A stretch of 61,117 bases of DNA, from assembly GCA_030753675.1 (NCBI GenBank), contig JASMBU010000010.1, forward strand, positions 1 to 61,117, read 5' to 3'. The DNA is from Methylococcales bacterium. Lineage in GTDB: Bacteria; Pseudomonadota; Gammaproteobacteria; Methylococcales; Methylomonadaceae. Both the position numbers and the translations under genes were made by a program. The number at the start of each line of letters is the position of its first letter. The stretch's first letter is position 1. Below the pieces are notes generated by a model that saw nothing but the letters and a program-made list of their open reading frames with translations, did not search any database and was not told the origin of the DNA. Below, in pieces: positions 17,150 to 26,242 of the stretch.

Positions 17150-19432
17150 TTAAAAATTTGATCCCATAGAAAATTGAAACATTTTAATATCATCGTTTTC
17201 TTTCGTATTCATCGGCATCGCCGTGCTCACCGTGATCGCACCAAAAGGCGACAACCAGGTGCCTGACAGGCCAAATGAGAAGCGCAGATACTCGGTATCA
17301 AAGCCGCCATCACTGACCATCCCGGCATCAACAAAGGTGCCTAAGCGCATCGACTGGTTATCTTCAAAAAAGGGCACTGGGAACAACAGTTCTGCATTAG
17401 CCAGCAACTTGGTTGACCCGCCCCAAGGTCGCCCTTGGCTATCTTTTGGACCCACGGTATTATCATTAAAACCGCGCAGTGTTTGCACGCCACCGGCATA
17501 AAAATTCTGGAAGAACGGTAAACTCTTAGTCTCAAGATACCCGGCACCGTACGCAATTTCGCCTTTAACTCGGAAAGTCATATCTTTAGCAACTGGAAAA
17601 TATTCCTGATGCTTATAGCCTAATTTGAAATAAGTAATATCACTGCCGGGTACCGTGGCTGAGGCCGAGAGCCGTTGCTGGCGACCTGAAGTGGGAAAAA
17701 TAGCACTATTGACCGTATTATGACTCCAGCCAATTGCGCCTCCAAAAGTCGTATAACTAGCCTCACTCCCTAATGTTTGGATCGCATCAAAGATAGAACC
17801 CGACGCACTATAGTCTTTTAAATTTTGTCGATTCACATCCAGATTAAAACGCAACCTATCGGTTTCATTGATTGGAATGCCAAAGTTCATCGAGGCACCG
17901 GCAGTATCCATTGAATAAAAAGCGGTATTTGCATTTCTTGAATTGGTTTCACGCCAATTTAAGTTATAGCCTAAACTGACCCCTTCATCGGTAAAATAAG
18001 GATTGTAAAAACCAAAACTATAGACCGTTGTCACATCACTGTTATTAAAATTTAAATCGACTCGTTTCCCCGAACCTAACACATTGTTCTGCGATATACT
18101 GGCATTTAAAACTAGCCCTTGCGTTTGAGAGAAACCAAACCCCGCCATCATGTTGCCGGATGCTTTTTCTACCACCTTATAATTAACATCCATTTCATCC
18201 GTTGCCCCGACAACCGGAGGCGTTTCAACGGTGACTTGTTCAAAAAAACCTAATTGCTGCAAACGAATCTTTGAGCGCTCAATTTTAGTGGTGGAGGCAA
18301 TTGCCGACTCCATTTGCCGCATTTCACGACGTAAAACTTCATCACGGGTCGTCGTGTTACCCGCAATATTGACATGGCGTACATAAATCTTCTTACCCGG
18401 ATCAACAAAAAATGTCATGTCAATGGTTTTACGATCATTGTCAATCTCAGGAATCATATTAACATTCGCAAAAACGTAGCCTTCTTCCCCTAATCGATCC
18501 GAAATACTTTTAGAGGTGTCTGTCGCACGCTTACGTGAAAATACTTCTTCAGGACCAACGCTCACTAACTTAATGAGTTCCTCAGGATTCACCACGAGAT
18601 TACCGGTTAACCGCACCTTATCTAAAGTAAATAAATCACCCTCATCAATATTAACGGTCACATAAATAGATTTCTTATCGGGCGTAATGGCGACTTGTGT
18701 GGAGTCAATTTTAAAATTAATATAACCTCGATCCAAATAATAAGAACTTAATCGCTCCAAGTCAGCGCCTAACTTTTGTTTTGAATACTGATCATCCTTG
18801 GTATAAAAGGACAACCAATTAGATGTTGTCAATTCAAACTCACCCAGCAACTTCGCCATATCAAACTGATGACTGCCTACAATATTAATCTTCTTAATCT
18901 TGGCAACGCTACCTTCCGAAATGTCAACCTTGATGCCAACACGATTACGCGTCAGATTGGCCACCTCGGTCTCTAATCGCAAACCATATTTACCGTGACT
19001 AAAATATTGGCGCCGTAGTTCTTTTTCGACTTGCTCTAAAACTTGCCGGTTAAAAACCTTCCCTTCAGATAAACCAATTTTAGTCAACGCCTCCTCTAAT
19101 ACTTCATCGCTTAAATCAATATTCCCTTTAAAAATAATCTTTGCAATGGAAGGTCGCTCTAAAACATTAATCACTAAGGCGTTACCCTCTCGGATCAAAT
19201 TAATGTCTTTAAAAAAACCGGTTTTAAACAACCCTTTCATGGTCGGCGCTATCTGATTTAAATAAAATCGCTGGCCCACCGTAACCGGCAAATAGTTATA
19301 AACCGTTCCGGCTGCAATACGCTGCAAACCATTCACTTTTATTTCTTCCACAACAAAAGAATCTTCCGCCTTCAGCGCTGGCGTCAGCGCAACAAGCAAA
19401 ACAAAAAAAACAAAATGAAAAACTACTTTCAT
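17150..19432 (-). CDS. bamA: Outer membrane protein assembly factor BamA
   Basis: BamA is the Omp85-family core of the machine that folds beta-barrel proteins into the outer membrane. The 760-residue precursor starts with a signal peptide (cleavage near ALKAED). Five POTRA repeats follow to about residue 420, then a 16-strand barrel. The barrel contains the family motif TLRGFNDNTVGP near residue 645, and the chain ends in phenylalanine (SMGSNF), the usual barrel terminus. ATG start at 19432. The gene begins a minus-strand run leading to dnaE. The usual upstream neighbour rseP is missing; epmA lies there instead, ending 92 bases before bamA. Confidence 0.96.
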   Translation of the reverse strand: MKVVFHFVFFVLLVALTPALKAEDSFVVEEIKVNGLQRIAAGTVYNYLPVTVGQRFYLNQIAPTMKGLFKTGFFKDINLIREGNALVINVLERPSIAKIIFKGNIDLSDEVLEEALTKIGLSEGKVFNRQVLEQVEKELRRQYFSHGKYGLRLETEVANLTRNRVGIKVDISEGSVAKIKKINIVGSHQFDMAKLLGEFELTTSNWLSFYTKDDQYSKQKLGADLERLSSYYLDRGYINFKIDSTQVAITPDKKSIYVTVNIDEGDLFTLDKVRLTGNLVVNPEELIKLVSVGPEEVFSRKRATDTSKSISDRLGEEGYVFANVNMIPEIDNDRKTIDMTFFVDPGKKIYVRHVNIAGNTTTRDEVLRREMRQMESAIASTTKIERSKIRLQQLGFFEQVTVETPPVVGATDEMDVNYKVVEKASGNMMAGFGFSQTQGLVLNASISQNNVLGSGKRVDLNFNNSDVTTVYSFGFYNPYFTDEGVSLGYNLNWRETNSRNANTAFYSMDTAGASMNFGIPINETDRLRFNLDVNRQNLKDYSASGSIFDAIQTLGSEASYTTFGGAIGWSHNTVNSAIFPTSGRQQRLSASATVPGSDITYFKLGYKHQEYFPVAKDMTFRVKGEIAYGAGYLETKSLPFFQNFYAGGVQTLRGFNDNTVGPKDSQGRPWGGSTKLLANAELLFPVPFFEDNQSMRLGTFVDAGMVSDGGFDTEYLRFSFGLSGTWLSPFGAITVSTAMPMNTKENDDIKMFQFSMGSNF

Positions 19433-19524
19433 ATCAAGGGTGTCTTAAGACGACTCATTAGAATAAAATACTTAAAAAGTATAACGTAATATTACACTAT
19501 AATCCGTTTCGCACAGGCAAATAA

Positions 19525-20526
19525 TCAGGCCCTATCAAATCCAAAAGACAATACTTCAGCAATATCATCAACGCCCGCACGCAACATTAACAACCGGTCA
19601 ATACCTAGTGCAATTCCCGAACAACTCGGCAAACCTTTTTCGAGAGCAGCAATTAACCGTTGATCTTTAGCCGCTCTACGCAAGGCACTTTGCTCACGTT
19701 GCGCTATCTCTGCATCAAAACGACAACGCTGTTCCACCGGATCACTGAGTTCATAAAAGCCGTTACCCAGTTCAACTCCACTCACAAAAACCTCAAAACG
19801 CTCGCTGACTAAAGGATTATTTTCCTTTAAACGTGCCAAGGATGCCTGGCAAGCGGGATAATCATAAACCATCACCAACGGCATACTAACCAAGCTTGGC
19901 TGCACCACGCATGAAAACAAAAAATCCAACCACGCTGAACGATTTTGACCACAAACTGACTGAGCATCCGGCAATTCAAACCGCTCTGCGGCGACACTAA
20001 AATCGGTTACCGATGCTGACAAAGGATCTACACCAACGGCAGTGTTAAAAATCGTTTGATAAGTCACCTTTATGGTTTGTTGATTTGCGAGCGAAGGCAA
20101 TAAATGCACCAGCAAATCAGCCGTTTCATTCATCAGCGCCTCAAGATCAAAACCAATGCGATACCATTCCAACAACGTAAATTCAGGGTTATGAAAGCGC
20201 CCCACTTCACCTTGCCTAAAGGCCTTAGCAAATTGAAAAATAGATCCACTACCACTCGCCAGCAATCGCTTCATGGCAAATTCTGGTGAGGTTTGCAGAA
20301 ACAACGTTTGCTGTTTTAAGCGACTCTGATCGTACGTTTCAAAAAACTGAATAGTCGGCTCAGTACCACTGGCCAGACTTAATAGCGGTGTTTCCACTTC
20401 CAAAACACACCGACTTTTAAAAAACGCTCTAATTGAAGCATAAACCTGTGCTCGTAACTGCAAGACCTCTAGCGAACAACTCGGTGCCCAAAAAGAATCG
20501 CAATTACTCTTTTGATCGCCCAACAT
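19525..20526 (-). CDS. epmA: EF-P lysine ligase EpmA (PoxA/GenX)
   Basis: EpmA is a truncated class II lysyl-tRNA synthetase that attaches beta-lysine to Lys34 of elongation factor P. The 333-residue protein contains only the catalytic core, with motif 1 ([10 protein letters not shown]), motif 2 ([15 protein letters not shown]) and motif 3 ([14 protein letters not shown]), and no anticodon-binding domain. I chose ATG at 20526 ([17 protein letters not shown]); a longer frame to 20547 would use TTG and overlap efp more deeply. It overlaps the end of efp by 23 bases and is probably co-transcribed with it. The beta-lysine-producing EpmB is encoded divergently next door. Confidence 0.93.
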   Translation of the reverse strand: MLGDQKSNCDSFWAPSCSLEVLQLRAQVYASIRAFFKSRCVLEVETPLLSLASGTEPTIQFFETYDQSRLKQQTLFLQTSPEFAMKRLLASGSGSIFQFAKAFRQGEVGRFHNPEFTLLEWYRIGFDLEALMNETADLLVHLLPSLANQQTIKVTYQTIFNTAVGVDPLSASVTDFSVAAERFELPDAQSVCGQNRSAWLDFLFSCVVQPSLVSMPLVMVYDYPACQASLARLKENNPLVSERFEVFVSGVELGNGFYELSDPVEQRCRFDAEIAQREQSALRRAAKDQRLIAALEKGLPSCSGIALGIDRLLMLRAGVDDIAEVLSFGFDRA

Positions 20527-21073
20527 ACTCCCCTTTACGGGTATCAACTTTAATCAGCTCTCCGATCTGAACAAATAAAGGTACACGTACCACCGCGCCC
20601 GTTTCCAATGTCGCCGGCTTACCGCCGCCTCCAGAAGTATCTCCTTTTAAACCCGGGTCTGTTTCGGTAATCGTCAACTCTACAAAATTAGGCGGCGTCA
20701 CCGACAACGGCTGATCATTCCACAATGTCACCGTACAAACATCTTGATCCTTAAGCCACATTTTTGCATCGCCCAGCGCCTTCTCACCGGCAGAGTATTG
20801 CTCAAATGTATCCTGTACCATGAAATGCCAAAACTCGCCATCGTAATAAAGGAACTGCATTTCAATTTCGATGACATCGGCCGCTTCAACTGACTCACCG
20901 GACTTAAATGTTCTTTCTATCACACGACCCGTTTTCAAGTTCCTGATTTTAACGCGGCTAAAGGCTTGCCCTTTTCCGGGTTTAACAAACTCATTCTCAA
21001 TAATTGAACAAGGATCATTATCAAGCATGATTTTTAATCCCCCTTTAAATTCATTGGTACTGTAACTGGCCAT
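20504..21073 (-). CDS. efp: Elongation factor P
   Basis: EF-P relieves ribosome stalling at consecutive prolines. The 189-residue protein has the three-domain layout of the family. The modification loop reads VKPGKGQAF with K34 at the position lysylated by EpmA, so this is the lysylated (E. coli-type) subfamily and not the rhamnosylated arginine type. ATG start at 21073. The three genes efp, epmA and epmB cover the essential part of the modification pathway. The EpmC hydroxylase is not in the window. Confidence 0.97.
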   Translation of the reverse strand: MASYSTNEFKGGLKIMLDNDPCSIIENEFVKPGKGQAFSRVKIRNLKTGRVIERTFKSGESVEAADVIEIEMQFLYYDGEFWHFMVQDTFEQYSAGEKALGDAKMWLKDQDVCTVTLWNDQPLSVTPPNFVELTITETDPGLKGDTSGGGGKPATLETGAVVRVPLFVQIGELIKVDTRKGEYVGRSKE

Positions 21074-21170
21074 TATGCCCTCTTTGAATATACTACAAAA
21101 TCTATTATTATAATCACTCTAACAACAAACAGCTATTTATCCCGCTACCAAAGAAATAAAATTATTGCTA

Positions 21171-21189
21171 ATGTACATTACAATGTAAT
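21171..21189. repeat. Overlapping palindromes between efp and epmB
   Basis: ATGTACAT (21171-21178) is a perfect 8-base palindrome. It overlaps ATTACA-A-TGTAAT (21177-21189), a 6+1+6 inverted repeat. Both lie in the 171-base divergent region between efp and epmB, where promoters of both genes should be. An operator is possible, but no regulator is recognised. Confidence 0.4.
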
Positions 21190-21244
21190 ATCGTCTAAGC
21201 AATTTAAAAGCCCTTTTTAAGGCAACTTCCCTCGCTCTACACAA

Positions 21245-22291
21245 ATGCTAACTAATACTACCGTGTCGATGTCAACTCTCCTTAACACACCTCAAAACTG
21301 GCAACAACACTTAGCAAAAGCCTTTACCGATATAACCGAGCTCTGCCAATTCCTGAATCTCGACCCTAAAGATCTTCCGGTTTCCCAACAAGCAGGCCAA
21401 AGATTTTCATTACGCGTGCCACGCAATTACGTTACTCGTATCAAAAAGAATGATCCTAAAGACCCCTTACTCCTTCAAGTACTCCCAGTTACCCAGGAAC
21501 TTTTGACCGACGCACACTACACTAGCGACCCTGTCGGTGATATCAATGCTCTTGCTGCCCCAGGCATTATTCATAAATATCAAGGACGGGCATTACTTAT
21601 CAATACCGGAAGCTGCGCCATCAATTGCCGTTATTGTTTTCGAAAAGAATTCCCCTACGCTGACCAACATCTTCGCCGCGATGCTCAAAACAGTGCTCTG
21701 GATTATTTACAACAACACCCTACTATTTCTGAAGTCATTCTCAGTGGCGGCGACCCACTCATTCTTAACGATGACCGCCTGCAACATTTATTTACCGCTC
21801 TCAAGAAAATAACACACATCAAGCGCATTCGTATTCATAGCCGCATTCCCATTGTGTTACCTGAACGCATAACTCCGGAACTCATCAGCCTCCTAAACCA
21901 AACAGATAAAAAAATAATTATCGTCTTACATTGTAACCACTCCAATGAAATAGATAATACGGTTAAAGCTGTCACTAAACAGTTCATCCAAAATGAATTC
22001 ACCGTCCTTAATCAGTCCGTTTTATTAAAAAATATCAATGATTCTGTTGAAACGTTACAGCAACTCAGCGAGACGCTTTTCGACGCACAGATTCAACCCT
22101 ATTATCTCCACTTACTGGATAAAGTAACCGGCACCCAGCACTTCAATGTACAAAAAGAAGACGCCGTCAGATTAGTCAAGACACTTAGGAATACCCTTCC
22201 AGGGTATTTGATCCCCCAACTCGTGCAAGAACAAGCCGGAAAACCCGCTAAAACAGTCATTAACCTTCAATCAACCCGCCGATTCGAATAA
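21245..22291 (+). CDS. epmB: EF-P (R)-beta-lysine 2,3-aminomutase EpmB
   Basis: EpmB is a radical SAM, PLP-dependent enzyme that turns L-alpha-lysine into (R)-beta-lysine for attachment to EF-P. The 348-residue protein shows the CxxxCxxC cluster motif CAINCRYCFRKEFPY near residue 125. The SGGDPL motif and the PLP-lysine region VQEQAGKPAKT near the C-terminus are also present. The first ATG (21245) is accepted; a second possible start lies eight codons later. It is divergent from efp-epmA and converges with the 5'-nucleotidase gene, with only 4 bases between stops. Confidence 0.95.
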   Translation: MLTNTTVSMSTLLNTPQNWQQHLAKAFTDITELCQFLNLDPKDLPVSQQAGQRFSLRVPRNYVTRIKKNDPKDPLLLQVLPVTQELLTDAHYTSDPVGDINALAAPGIIHKYQGRALLINTGSCAINCRYCFRKEFPYADQHLRRDAQNSALDYLQQHPTISEVILSGGDPLILNDDRLQHLFTALKKITHIKRIRIHSRIPIVLPERITPELISLLNQTDKKIIIVLHCNHSNEIDNTVKAVTKQFIQNEFTVLNQSVLLKNINDSVETLQQLSETLFDAQIQPYYLHLLDKVTGTQHFNVQKEDAVRLVKTLRNTLPGYLIPQLVQEQAGKPAKTVINLQSTRRFE

Positions 22292-22295
22292 CGGT

Positions 22296-23189
22296 TTATG
22301 GCTTCTGATTGGCTACACCATGCGGAACATGGGCTGAAGCCACATGTTTACCTGCAGACTCACAATGGCCTTTTTGATCATCAAAGAAAATATCCGCACC
22401 AAACGCATCCAAAAAAGGCCCTTTTTCGCGCCCGCCTAAGAACATCGCTTCATCAATTCGAATATTCCATGCTCTAAACGTACGCACTACCCGCTCATGC
22501 GCAGGTGCTGCACGTGCCGTCACTAACGCGGTTCGAATAGGGGCTGACTCTTCTGAAAAAAGACTTTGCACGCGGTGTAAGGCCGACAGAAAATTCTTAA
22601 ACGGTCCACCACCTAACGGCTGGTCTGCAGCCAAGCGCTCGTTTTCTGTAAAGGCGGCAAGTCCTTGTTCTTGAAAAATTCGTTCAGACTCATCTGAGAA
22701 CAAAACCGCATCCCCATCAAAGGCTATTCGTAATTGATCTGGGTGCTTATCATTACTCGCTGGCGTTAATATCGTTGCCGCTGCATAACCTGCCTTTAAC
22801 GTATTGACAACATCTTCAGCATTTGCTGATAAAAATAAGTCCGCCTCAAACGCGGGGATATACAAATAAGGCGATCGCCCACTGGAAAAAACAGCCCGTG
22901 TAATTTTGAGTTGGTGCGCCGCTATTGCATTAAAAATACGCAGGCCGGTATCTGCACTATTTTGCGAGATTAAAATCACTTCAACCAACGGGTCATCTGG
23001 AAAACAATCATTCAGTGAAAGCAATTTCTTCACCAATCGGTACCCAAAACCCGGTTCTAAGGCCTTATTTTCATGCTCAATTTGATAACGACAAAAAGCC
23101 TCCTTTCCTTCGGTCTCGAACACCTGATGCGATTTATCCAAATCAAACAGTGCTCTTGATGATATCGCTACCACTAATTGATTTGCCAC
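22296..23189 (-). CDS. 5'-nucleotidase (PF06189-type, cytosolic 5'-nucleotidase-like)
   Basis: A 297-residue protein of the bacterial family related to cytosolic 5'-nucleotidase 1, expected to dephosphorylate nucleoside monophosphates. Family features seen: the N-terminal LVVAISSRALFDLDKS, the central SGRSPYLYIPAF, the DGDAVLFSDESERIFQ acidic motif, and the C-terminal IFFDDQKGHCESA. The start is GTG at 23189, supported by a strong GGAGG eight bases upstream. Its substrate is unknown. It stands alone between epmB (convergent) and the SPOR-domain gene. Confidence 0.88.
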   Translation of the reverse strand: MANQLVVAISSRALFDLDKSHQVFETEGKEAFCRYQIEHENKALEPGFGYRLVKKLLSLNDCFPDDPLVEVILISQNSADTGLRIFNAIAAHQLKITRAVFSSGRSPYLYIPAFEADLFLSANAEDVVNTLKAGYAAATILTPASNDKHPDQLRIAFDGDAVLFSDESERIFQEQGLAAFTENERLAADQPLGGGPFKNFLSALHRVQSLFSEESAPIRTALVTARAAPAHERVVRTFRAWNIRIDEAMFLGGREKGPFLDAFGADIFFDDQKGHCESAGKHVASAHVPHGVANQKP

Positions 23190-23261
23190 GGTTAAAACCT
23201 CCAGAACAATAAATCACAGAGTCTATCAATCACTTACATCTACCGCCTTAACAAGCCCGTC

Positions 23262-24068
23262 CTATTGTATTTGCGTCACCCAAGCAAGCTTGAATCCCAA
23301 TGCTTTTCGTGCCTGTGAGGCATAAGCCTCAGCGTCTTTCTTATCGGTAAAACCACCCAAATAAAGCCTGTACCAGGTTGCCCCCTGAACTTCAACGGCT
23401 GAAATTGCAACCTGTATGCCTTGATCAAACAACTCTGTCGCCTGCTGCTGTGCTACTTCTGCGCTTTTAAAAGAGAACAGACTAACAATCCACTGCCCTG
23501 TTACTGGCTGGGTTATTACCAGCGTGTCATTCATCGCTTCTTGTAAGGTCACATTCTTAGCACTGTCCTCCAGTTGCGACAACCGAGCCTCAATTTGGGT
23601 CATCACCGTTAAGCCAACGCCCGAATCAGATCCCACTTGTCGGCTTTTAACAATGTTGTCCACTTGTTCTGATAACCATTGCATCTTATCCGATAAATTA
23701 TTTTGCTCCTCAACTAAGCCCGTGACATCCGTTGATGTATTCTTATGTTCAAATATACCCATCGTCGAATACAGTGATGCACCGAAGAAAAAAACGACAA
23801 CAAGCAACACTAAATTAACCCCCGACAGTGTTAATGCTCTTGTGCTAACAATCTGACTTTTTTCAATACTCTGCCGCTCGTAACTCTGCATTCTGCCATC
23901 TAACCGAAGCAGCGCCTCATCCGTTTCCCGTTGCAAATGCTCCACGTGCGAACCATCGCTCTGATTACGCTCATTGCTTTCATCTACCGTATCCGAGTCT
24001 GGCACCTCATAATCAAAGGTAGGAAATTCTTCAACTTTTCCATCATCCTGATCATTTTTCTTTTTCAT
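23262..24068 (-). CDS. SPOR-domain membrane protein
   Basis: A 268-residue bitopic inner-membrane protein. The layout is a charged cytoplasmic N-terminus (about 1-77), one membrane segment (about 78-101, LSGVNLVLLVVVFFFGASLY), a periplasmic coiled-coil region with heptad-like spacing (about 110-175), and a C-terminal SPOR domain (about 193-268). SPOR domains bind denuded septal peptidoglycan glycans, so a role at the division site or envelope is likely. It is not recognisably DamX, DedD or FtsN. ATG start at 24068. The gene is single and divergent from bcp. Confidence 0.82.
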   Translation of the reverse strand: MKKKNDQDDGKVEEFPTFDYEVPDSDTVDESNERNQSDGSHVEHLQRETDEALLRLDGRMQSYERQSIEKSQIVSTRALTLSGVNLVLLVVVFFFGASLYSTMGIFEHKNTSTDVTGLVEEQNNLSDKMQWLSEQVDNIVKSRQVGSDSGVGLTVMTQIEARLSQLEDSAKNVTLQEAMNDTLVITQPVTGQWIVSLFSFKSAEVAQQQATELFDQGIQVAISAVEVQGATWYRLYLGGFTDKKDAEAYASQARKALGFKLAWVTQIQ

Positions 24069-24284
24069 AAAACCAACCTTTTCCTTTGAACCACCCTAAC
24101 AAACATTCACTGAGCCATCATCGCCAATTTAAATAATACTATGACACGCTATGTTCTGGAAATAAATTCATTATCTGAATAATCATAAAATTTAACGCTC
24201 TAAATTTAGCCTAACCCATCCCTACCAAGGTATGATATTAGGATAATCTCACAATACCTTTTATGACTACCTTGTAACTGACCT

Positions 24285-24755
24285 ATGACAACTGTTACCC
24301 TGGGGCAGAAAGTCCCTGATTTTGAAAGTAATGCCACTAACAACACCATCATAAAACTGTCTGACCTTCGAGGAAAAAAGGTTATTCTGTATTTTTATCC
24401 TAAAGACAATACGCCCGGCTGCACCACTGAAGGACAAGACTTTCGCAATCATATTGCCGAATTTACGGCCCTCAATACCACTATCTTTGGAATCTCTAGG
24501 GACACGCTCCGCACCCATAAGAACTTCAAAACCAAACATCAATTTCCGTTTGAATTATTGTCTGACAGCGATGAATCTTTATGTACTCTTTTTGACGTAA
24601 TCAAAATGAAAAACATGTATGGCAAACAAGTTAGAGGCATAGAACGCAGTACTTTTCTAATTGATGAGAACGGCATTCTCATTGAAGCATGGCGAAAAAT
24701 ACGCGTCAAAGAACATGTCGCTACCGTACTGACACACCTGAAAGCATTAAAATAA
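24285..24755 (+). CDS. bcp: Peroxiredoxin, BCP/PrxQ subfamily
   Basis: A thiol peroxidase of 156 residues that reduces hydroperoxides. The peroxidatic cysteine is C46 in YPKDNTPGCTTEGQDF. The resolving cysteine five residues later in E. coli Bcp is replaced (Q51), and the alternative helix-3 position (THKNFKTK) also lacks Cys; another cysteine, C100, lies in DESLCTLF. It may therefore work by a 1-Cys mechanism or use C100. ATG start at 24285. A 7-base inverted repeat (AAGGTAT at 24227-24233, ATACCTT at 24254-24260) lies just upstream. It converges with the AI-2E-type transporter gene. Confidence 0.92.
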   Translation: MTTVTLGQKVPDFESNATNNTIIKLSDLRGKKVILYFYPKDNTPGCTTEGQDFRNHIAEFTALNTTIFGISRDTLRTHKNFKTKHQFPFELLSDSDESLCTLFDVIKMKNMYGKQVRGIERSTFLIDENGILIEAWRKIRVKEHVATVLTHLKALK

Positions 24756-24791
24756 ACACGGTTACTCAGTGCTCTTATAGGCTCAAAAAGT

Positions 24792-25886
24792 CTACACGAC
24801 TACCTTATTATTGTCTTTCACCTTAGGCCAAGCAGTCAGTACGGCTTGTACAACTGTTGCCAATGGGATCGCAAAAAAGACGCCCCACATACCCCAAATC
24901 CCGCCAAAAAAAAGAATCGCAACAATAATAGCTATAGGATGTATATTTACAGCTTCTGAGAATAATAGTGGCACCAAAACCACCCCGTCTACCGCCTGTA
25001 TAATTGAATAAGCGGAAGCCGCATAAATAAATTCAGAACCCAATCCCCATTGAAACAGAGCCACCCCTAAGACCGGCAGTGTTACTAAGGTTGCTCCGAC
25101 GTAAGGAATGATAACTGACAGGCCCATAACAACAGCCAATAACATTGAATAATTTAAACCGATGATACTAAAGGTGATAAAACTCGCTAACCATAACAAC
25201 AGCACCTCAAAAAACTTACCCCGGATATAGCGACCAATTTGAATATCAACCTCCTTCCAAACCCGCATAGATAATAATCGTTCCTCCGGCAAGAACCGGC
25301 TAAACCAAACTAAAATCTTTGTTTTGTCTTTTAACAGAAAGAACACAACGACAGGCAACAAAACAAGAAAAATAACCGCCGTAATAACACTAACGAATGA
25401 TGCCGCAGAGACTGACAATACATCCTGACCATATTGAAGCATTTCTTTTTGTAATGACTGCATCAAAGCCAGAACTTGCCCCTCAGTCACCAAGTCAGGA
25501 TACATTTCCGGCAACTCCATAACCTTCATTTGCATTGTCGAAATCATACTCGGGATTCGCTCGATTAACTCTATGGTTTGCTTATAAAGCATCGGAATCA
25601 ACACAAACAGCACAAAGCCCAAAAAGGCAATAAATGCTGAAAAGACAACTAACACACAAGGCAGGCGCGGTAGTTCTTTTTTCTCCGCATAAGAAACAAC
25701 ACCTTCTAATAAATATGCAATGACAATCGCTGCAAAAACAGGCAACAATAATTCTGCCAGAAAATAAATCAAACCAAATCCAGCAAATAAAATAATCGCT
25801 AGGTTGGCTGCCTGCAAATTAGGCAGTAAGTTGTTAAACCAGTCTTTAAAAATATTGGACTGTGAGAATTCAGGAGGCGTTGTCAT
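24792..25886 (-). CDS. AI-2E family transporter / PerM-like permease
   Basis: A 364-residue polytopic membrane protein of the AI-2E (UPF0118, PerM) family. Hydrophobic segments occur in an N-terminal group (about 30-105) and a C-terminal group (about 155-355). The glycine/proline-rich motif NYSMLLAVVMGLSVIIPYVGATLV is typical of the family. Members act as exporters or antiporters (for example AI-2 export by TqsA, or Na+/H+ exchange), so the substrate here cannot be assigned. In E. coli and many relatives perM lies near bcp, as here, with the genes convergent. ATG start at 25886. Confidence 0.88.
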   Translation of the reverse strand: MTTPPEFSQSNIFKDWFNNLLPNLQAANLAIILFAGFGLIYFLAELLLPVFAAIVIAYLLEGVVSYAEKKELPRLPCVLVVFSAFIAFLGFVLFVLIPMLYKQTIELIERIPSMISTMQMKVMELPEMYPDLVTEGQVLALMQSLQKEMLQYGQDVLSVSAASFVSVITAVIFLVLLPVVVFFLLKDKTKILVWFSRFLPEERLLSMRVWKEVDIQIGRYIRGKFFEVLLLWLASFITFSIIGLNYSMLLAVVMGLSVIIPYVGATLVTLPVLGVALFQWGLGSEFIYAASAYSIIQAVDGVVLVPLLFSEAVNIHPIAIIVAILFFGGIWGMWGVFFAIPLATVVQAVLTAWPKVKDNNKVVV

Positions 25887-25960
25887 TATAAGCAGTTAAG
25901 TTTATTTTTATAAAATACGATTTTTATTCTCATCACTGACCATCATAAACTATAAGGTAA

Positions 25961-25976
25961 GGAGGATAAAATGTAA
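25961..25976 (+). other. Strong Shine-Dalgarno followed by start-stop (ATG-TAA)
   Basis: GGAGG (25961-25965, preceded by AA) stands five bases before ATG (25971-25973), which is followed directly by TAA. This is a minimal start-stop frame with near-ideal ribosome binding. It could be a chance match, the stump of a lost gene, or a ribosome-parking element. Nothing shows it is transcribed. Confidence 0.3.
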
Positions 25977-26109
25977 TTTTAACGCTTCTTTTGTCCACTC
26001 GGTGTTAACGGTCCTAAATCCCCGCACTGAAAACTTCAGAGCCAACCTCCCATAGCTACTGTTTATTTTTCTTCTTTCTTTCCAATAAGTTAGCCTAATT
26101 AAGCACAAC

Positions 26110-26118
26110 TTATCCACA
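26110..26118 (+). promoter_or_regulatory. Consensus DnaA box upstream of nrdA
   Basis: TTATCCACA matches the strict DnaA-box consensus and lies about 70 bases upstream of the nrdA -10 hexamer. In E. coli DnaA binds the nrdAB promoter and adjusts dNTP supply to replication. About one such 9-mer per 130 kb is expected by chance on both strands, so the position is suggestive but not proof. Confidence 0.5.
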
Positions 26119-26135
26119 ATCAAACAACAGCTAAA

Positions 26136-26151
26136 ACACACCATGTAGTGT
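26136..26151 (+). promoter_or_regulatory. NrdR box 1
   Basis: ACACACCATGTAGTGT fits the 16-base NrdR palindrome consensus (acaCwAtATaTwGtgt) at 13 of 16 positions. NrdR is the dATP/ATP-sensing repressor of ribonucleotide reductase genes. Its partner box starts exactly 30 bases downstream, about three helical turns, the normal pairing distance. Confidence 0.8.
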
Positions 26152-26165
26152 TTTTTTTATTTACA

Positions 26166-26181
26166 AACCACAATATAGTGT
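26166..26181 (+). promoter_or_regulatory. NrdR box 2, overlapping the promoter
   Basis: AACCACAATATAGTGT matches the NrdR box well in its right half (ATATAGTGT). It overlaps the first base of the TATAAT -10 hexamer at 26181-26186 and sits in the spacer after TTTACA (26160-26165, 15-base spacing). Binding here would block RNA polymerase directly. Confidence 0.8.
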
Positions 26182-26206
26182 ATAATCATTGTCACCCGCC
26201 AAGATC

Positions 26207-26242
26207 CGTTCATTATGCTTTCAGTACCGCCGATAATGAATG
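26207..26242 (+). promoter_or_regulatory. Stable hairpin in the nrdA leader
   Basis: CGTTCATTAT (26207-26216) pairs with ATAATGAATG (26233-26242), ten pairs including one G-U, around a 16-base loop that contains ACCGCCG. Downstream GGCG (near 26269-26272) could pair with CGCC in that loop to form a pseudoknot. No known riboswitch consensus was recognised. Confidence 0.45.
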
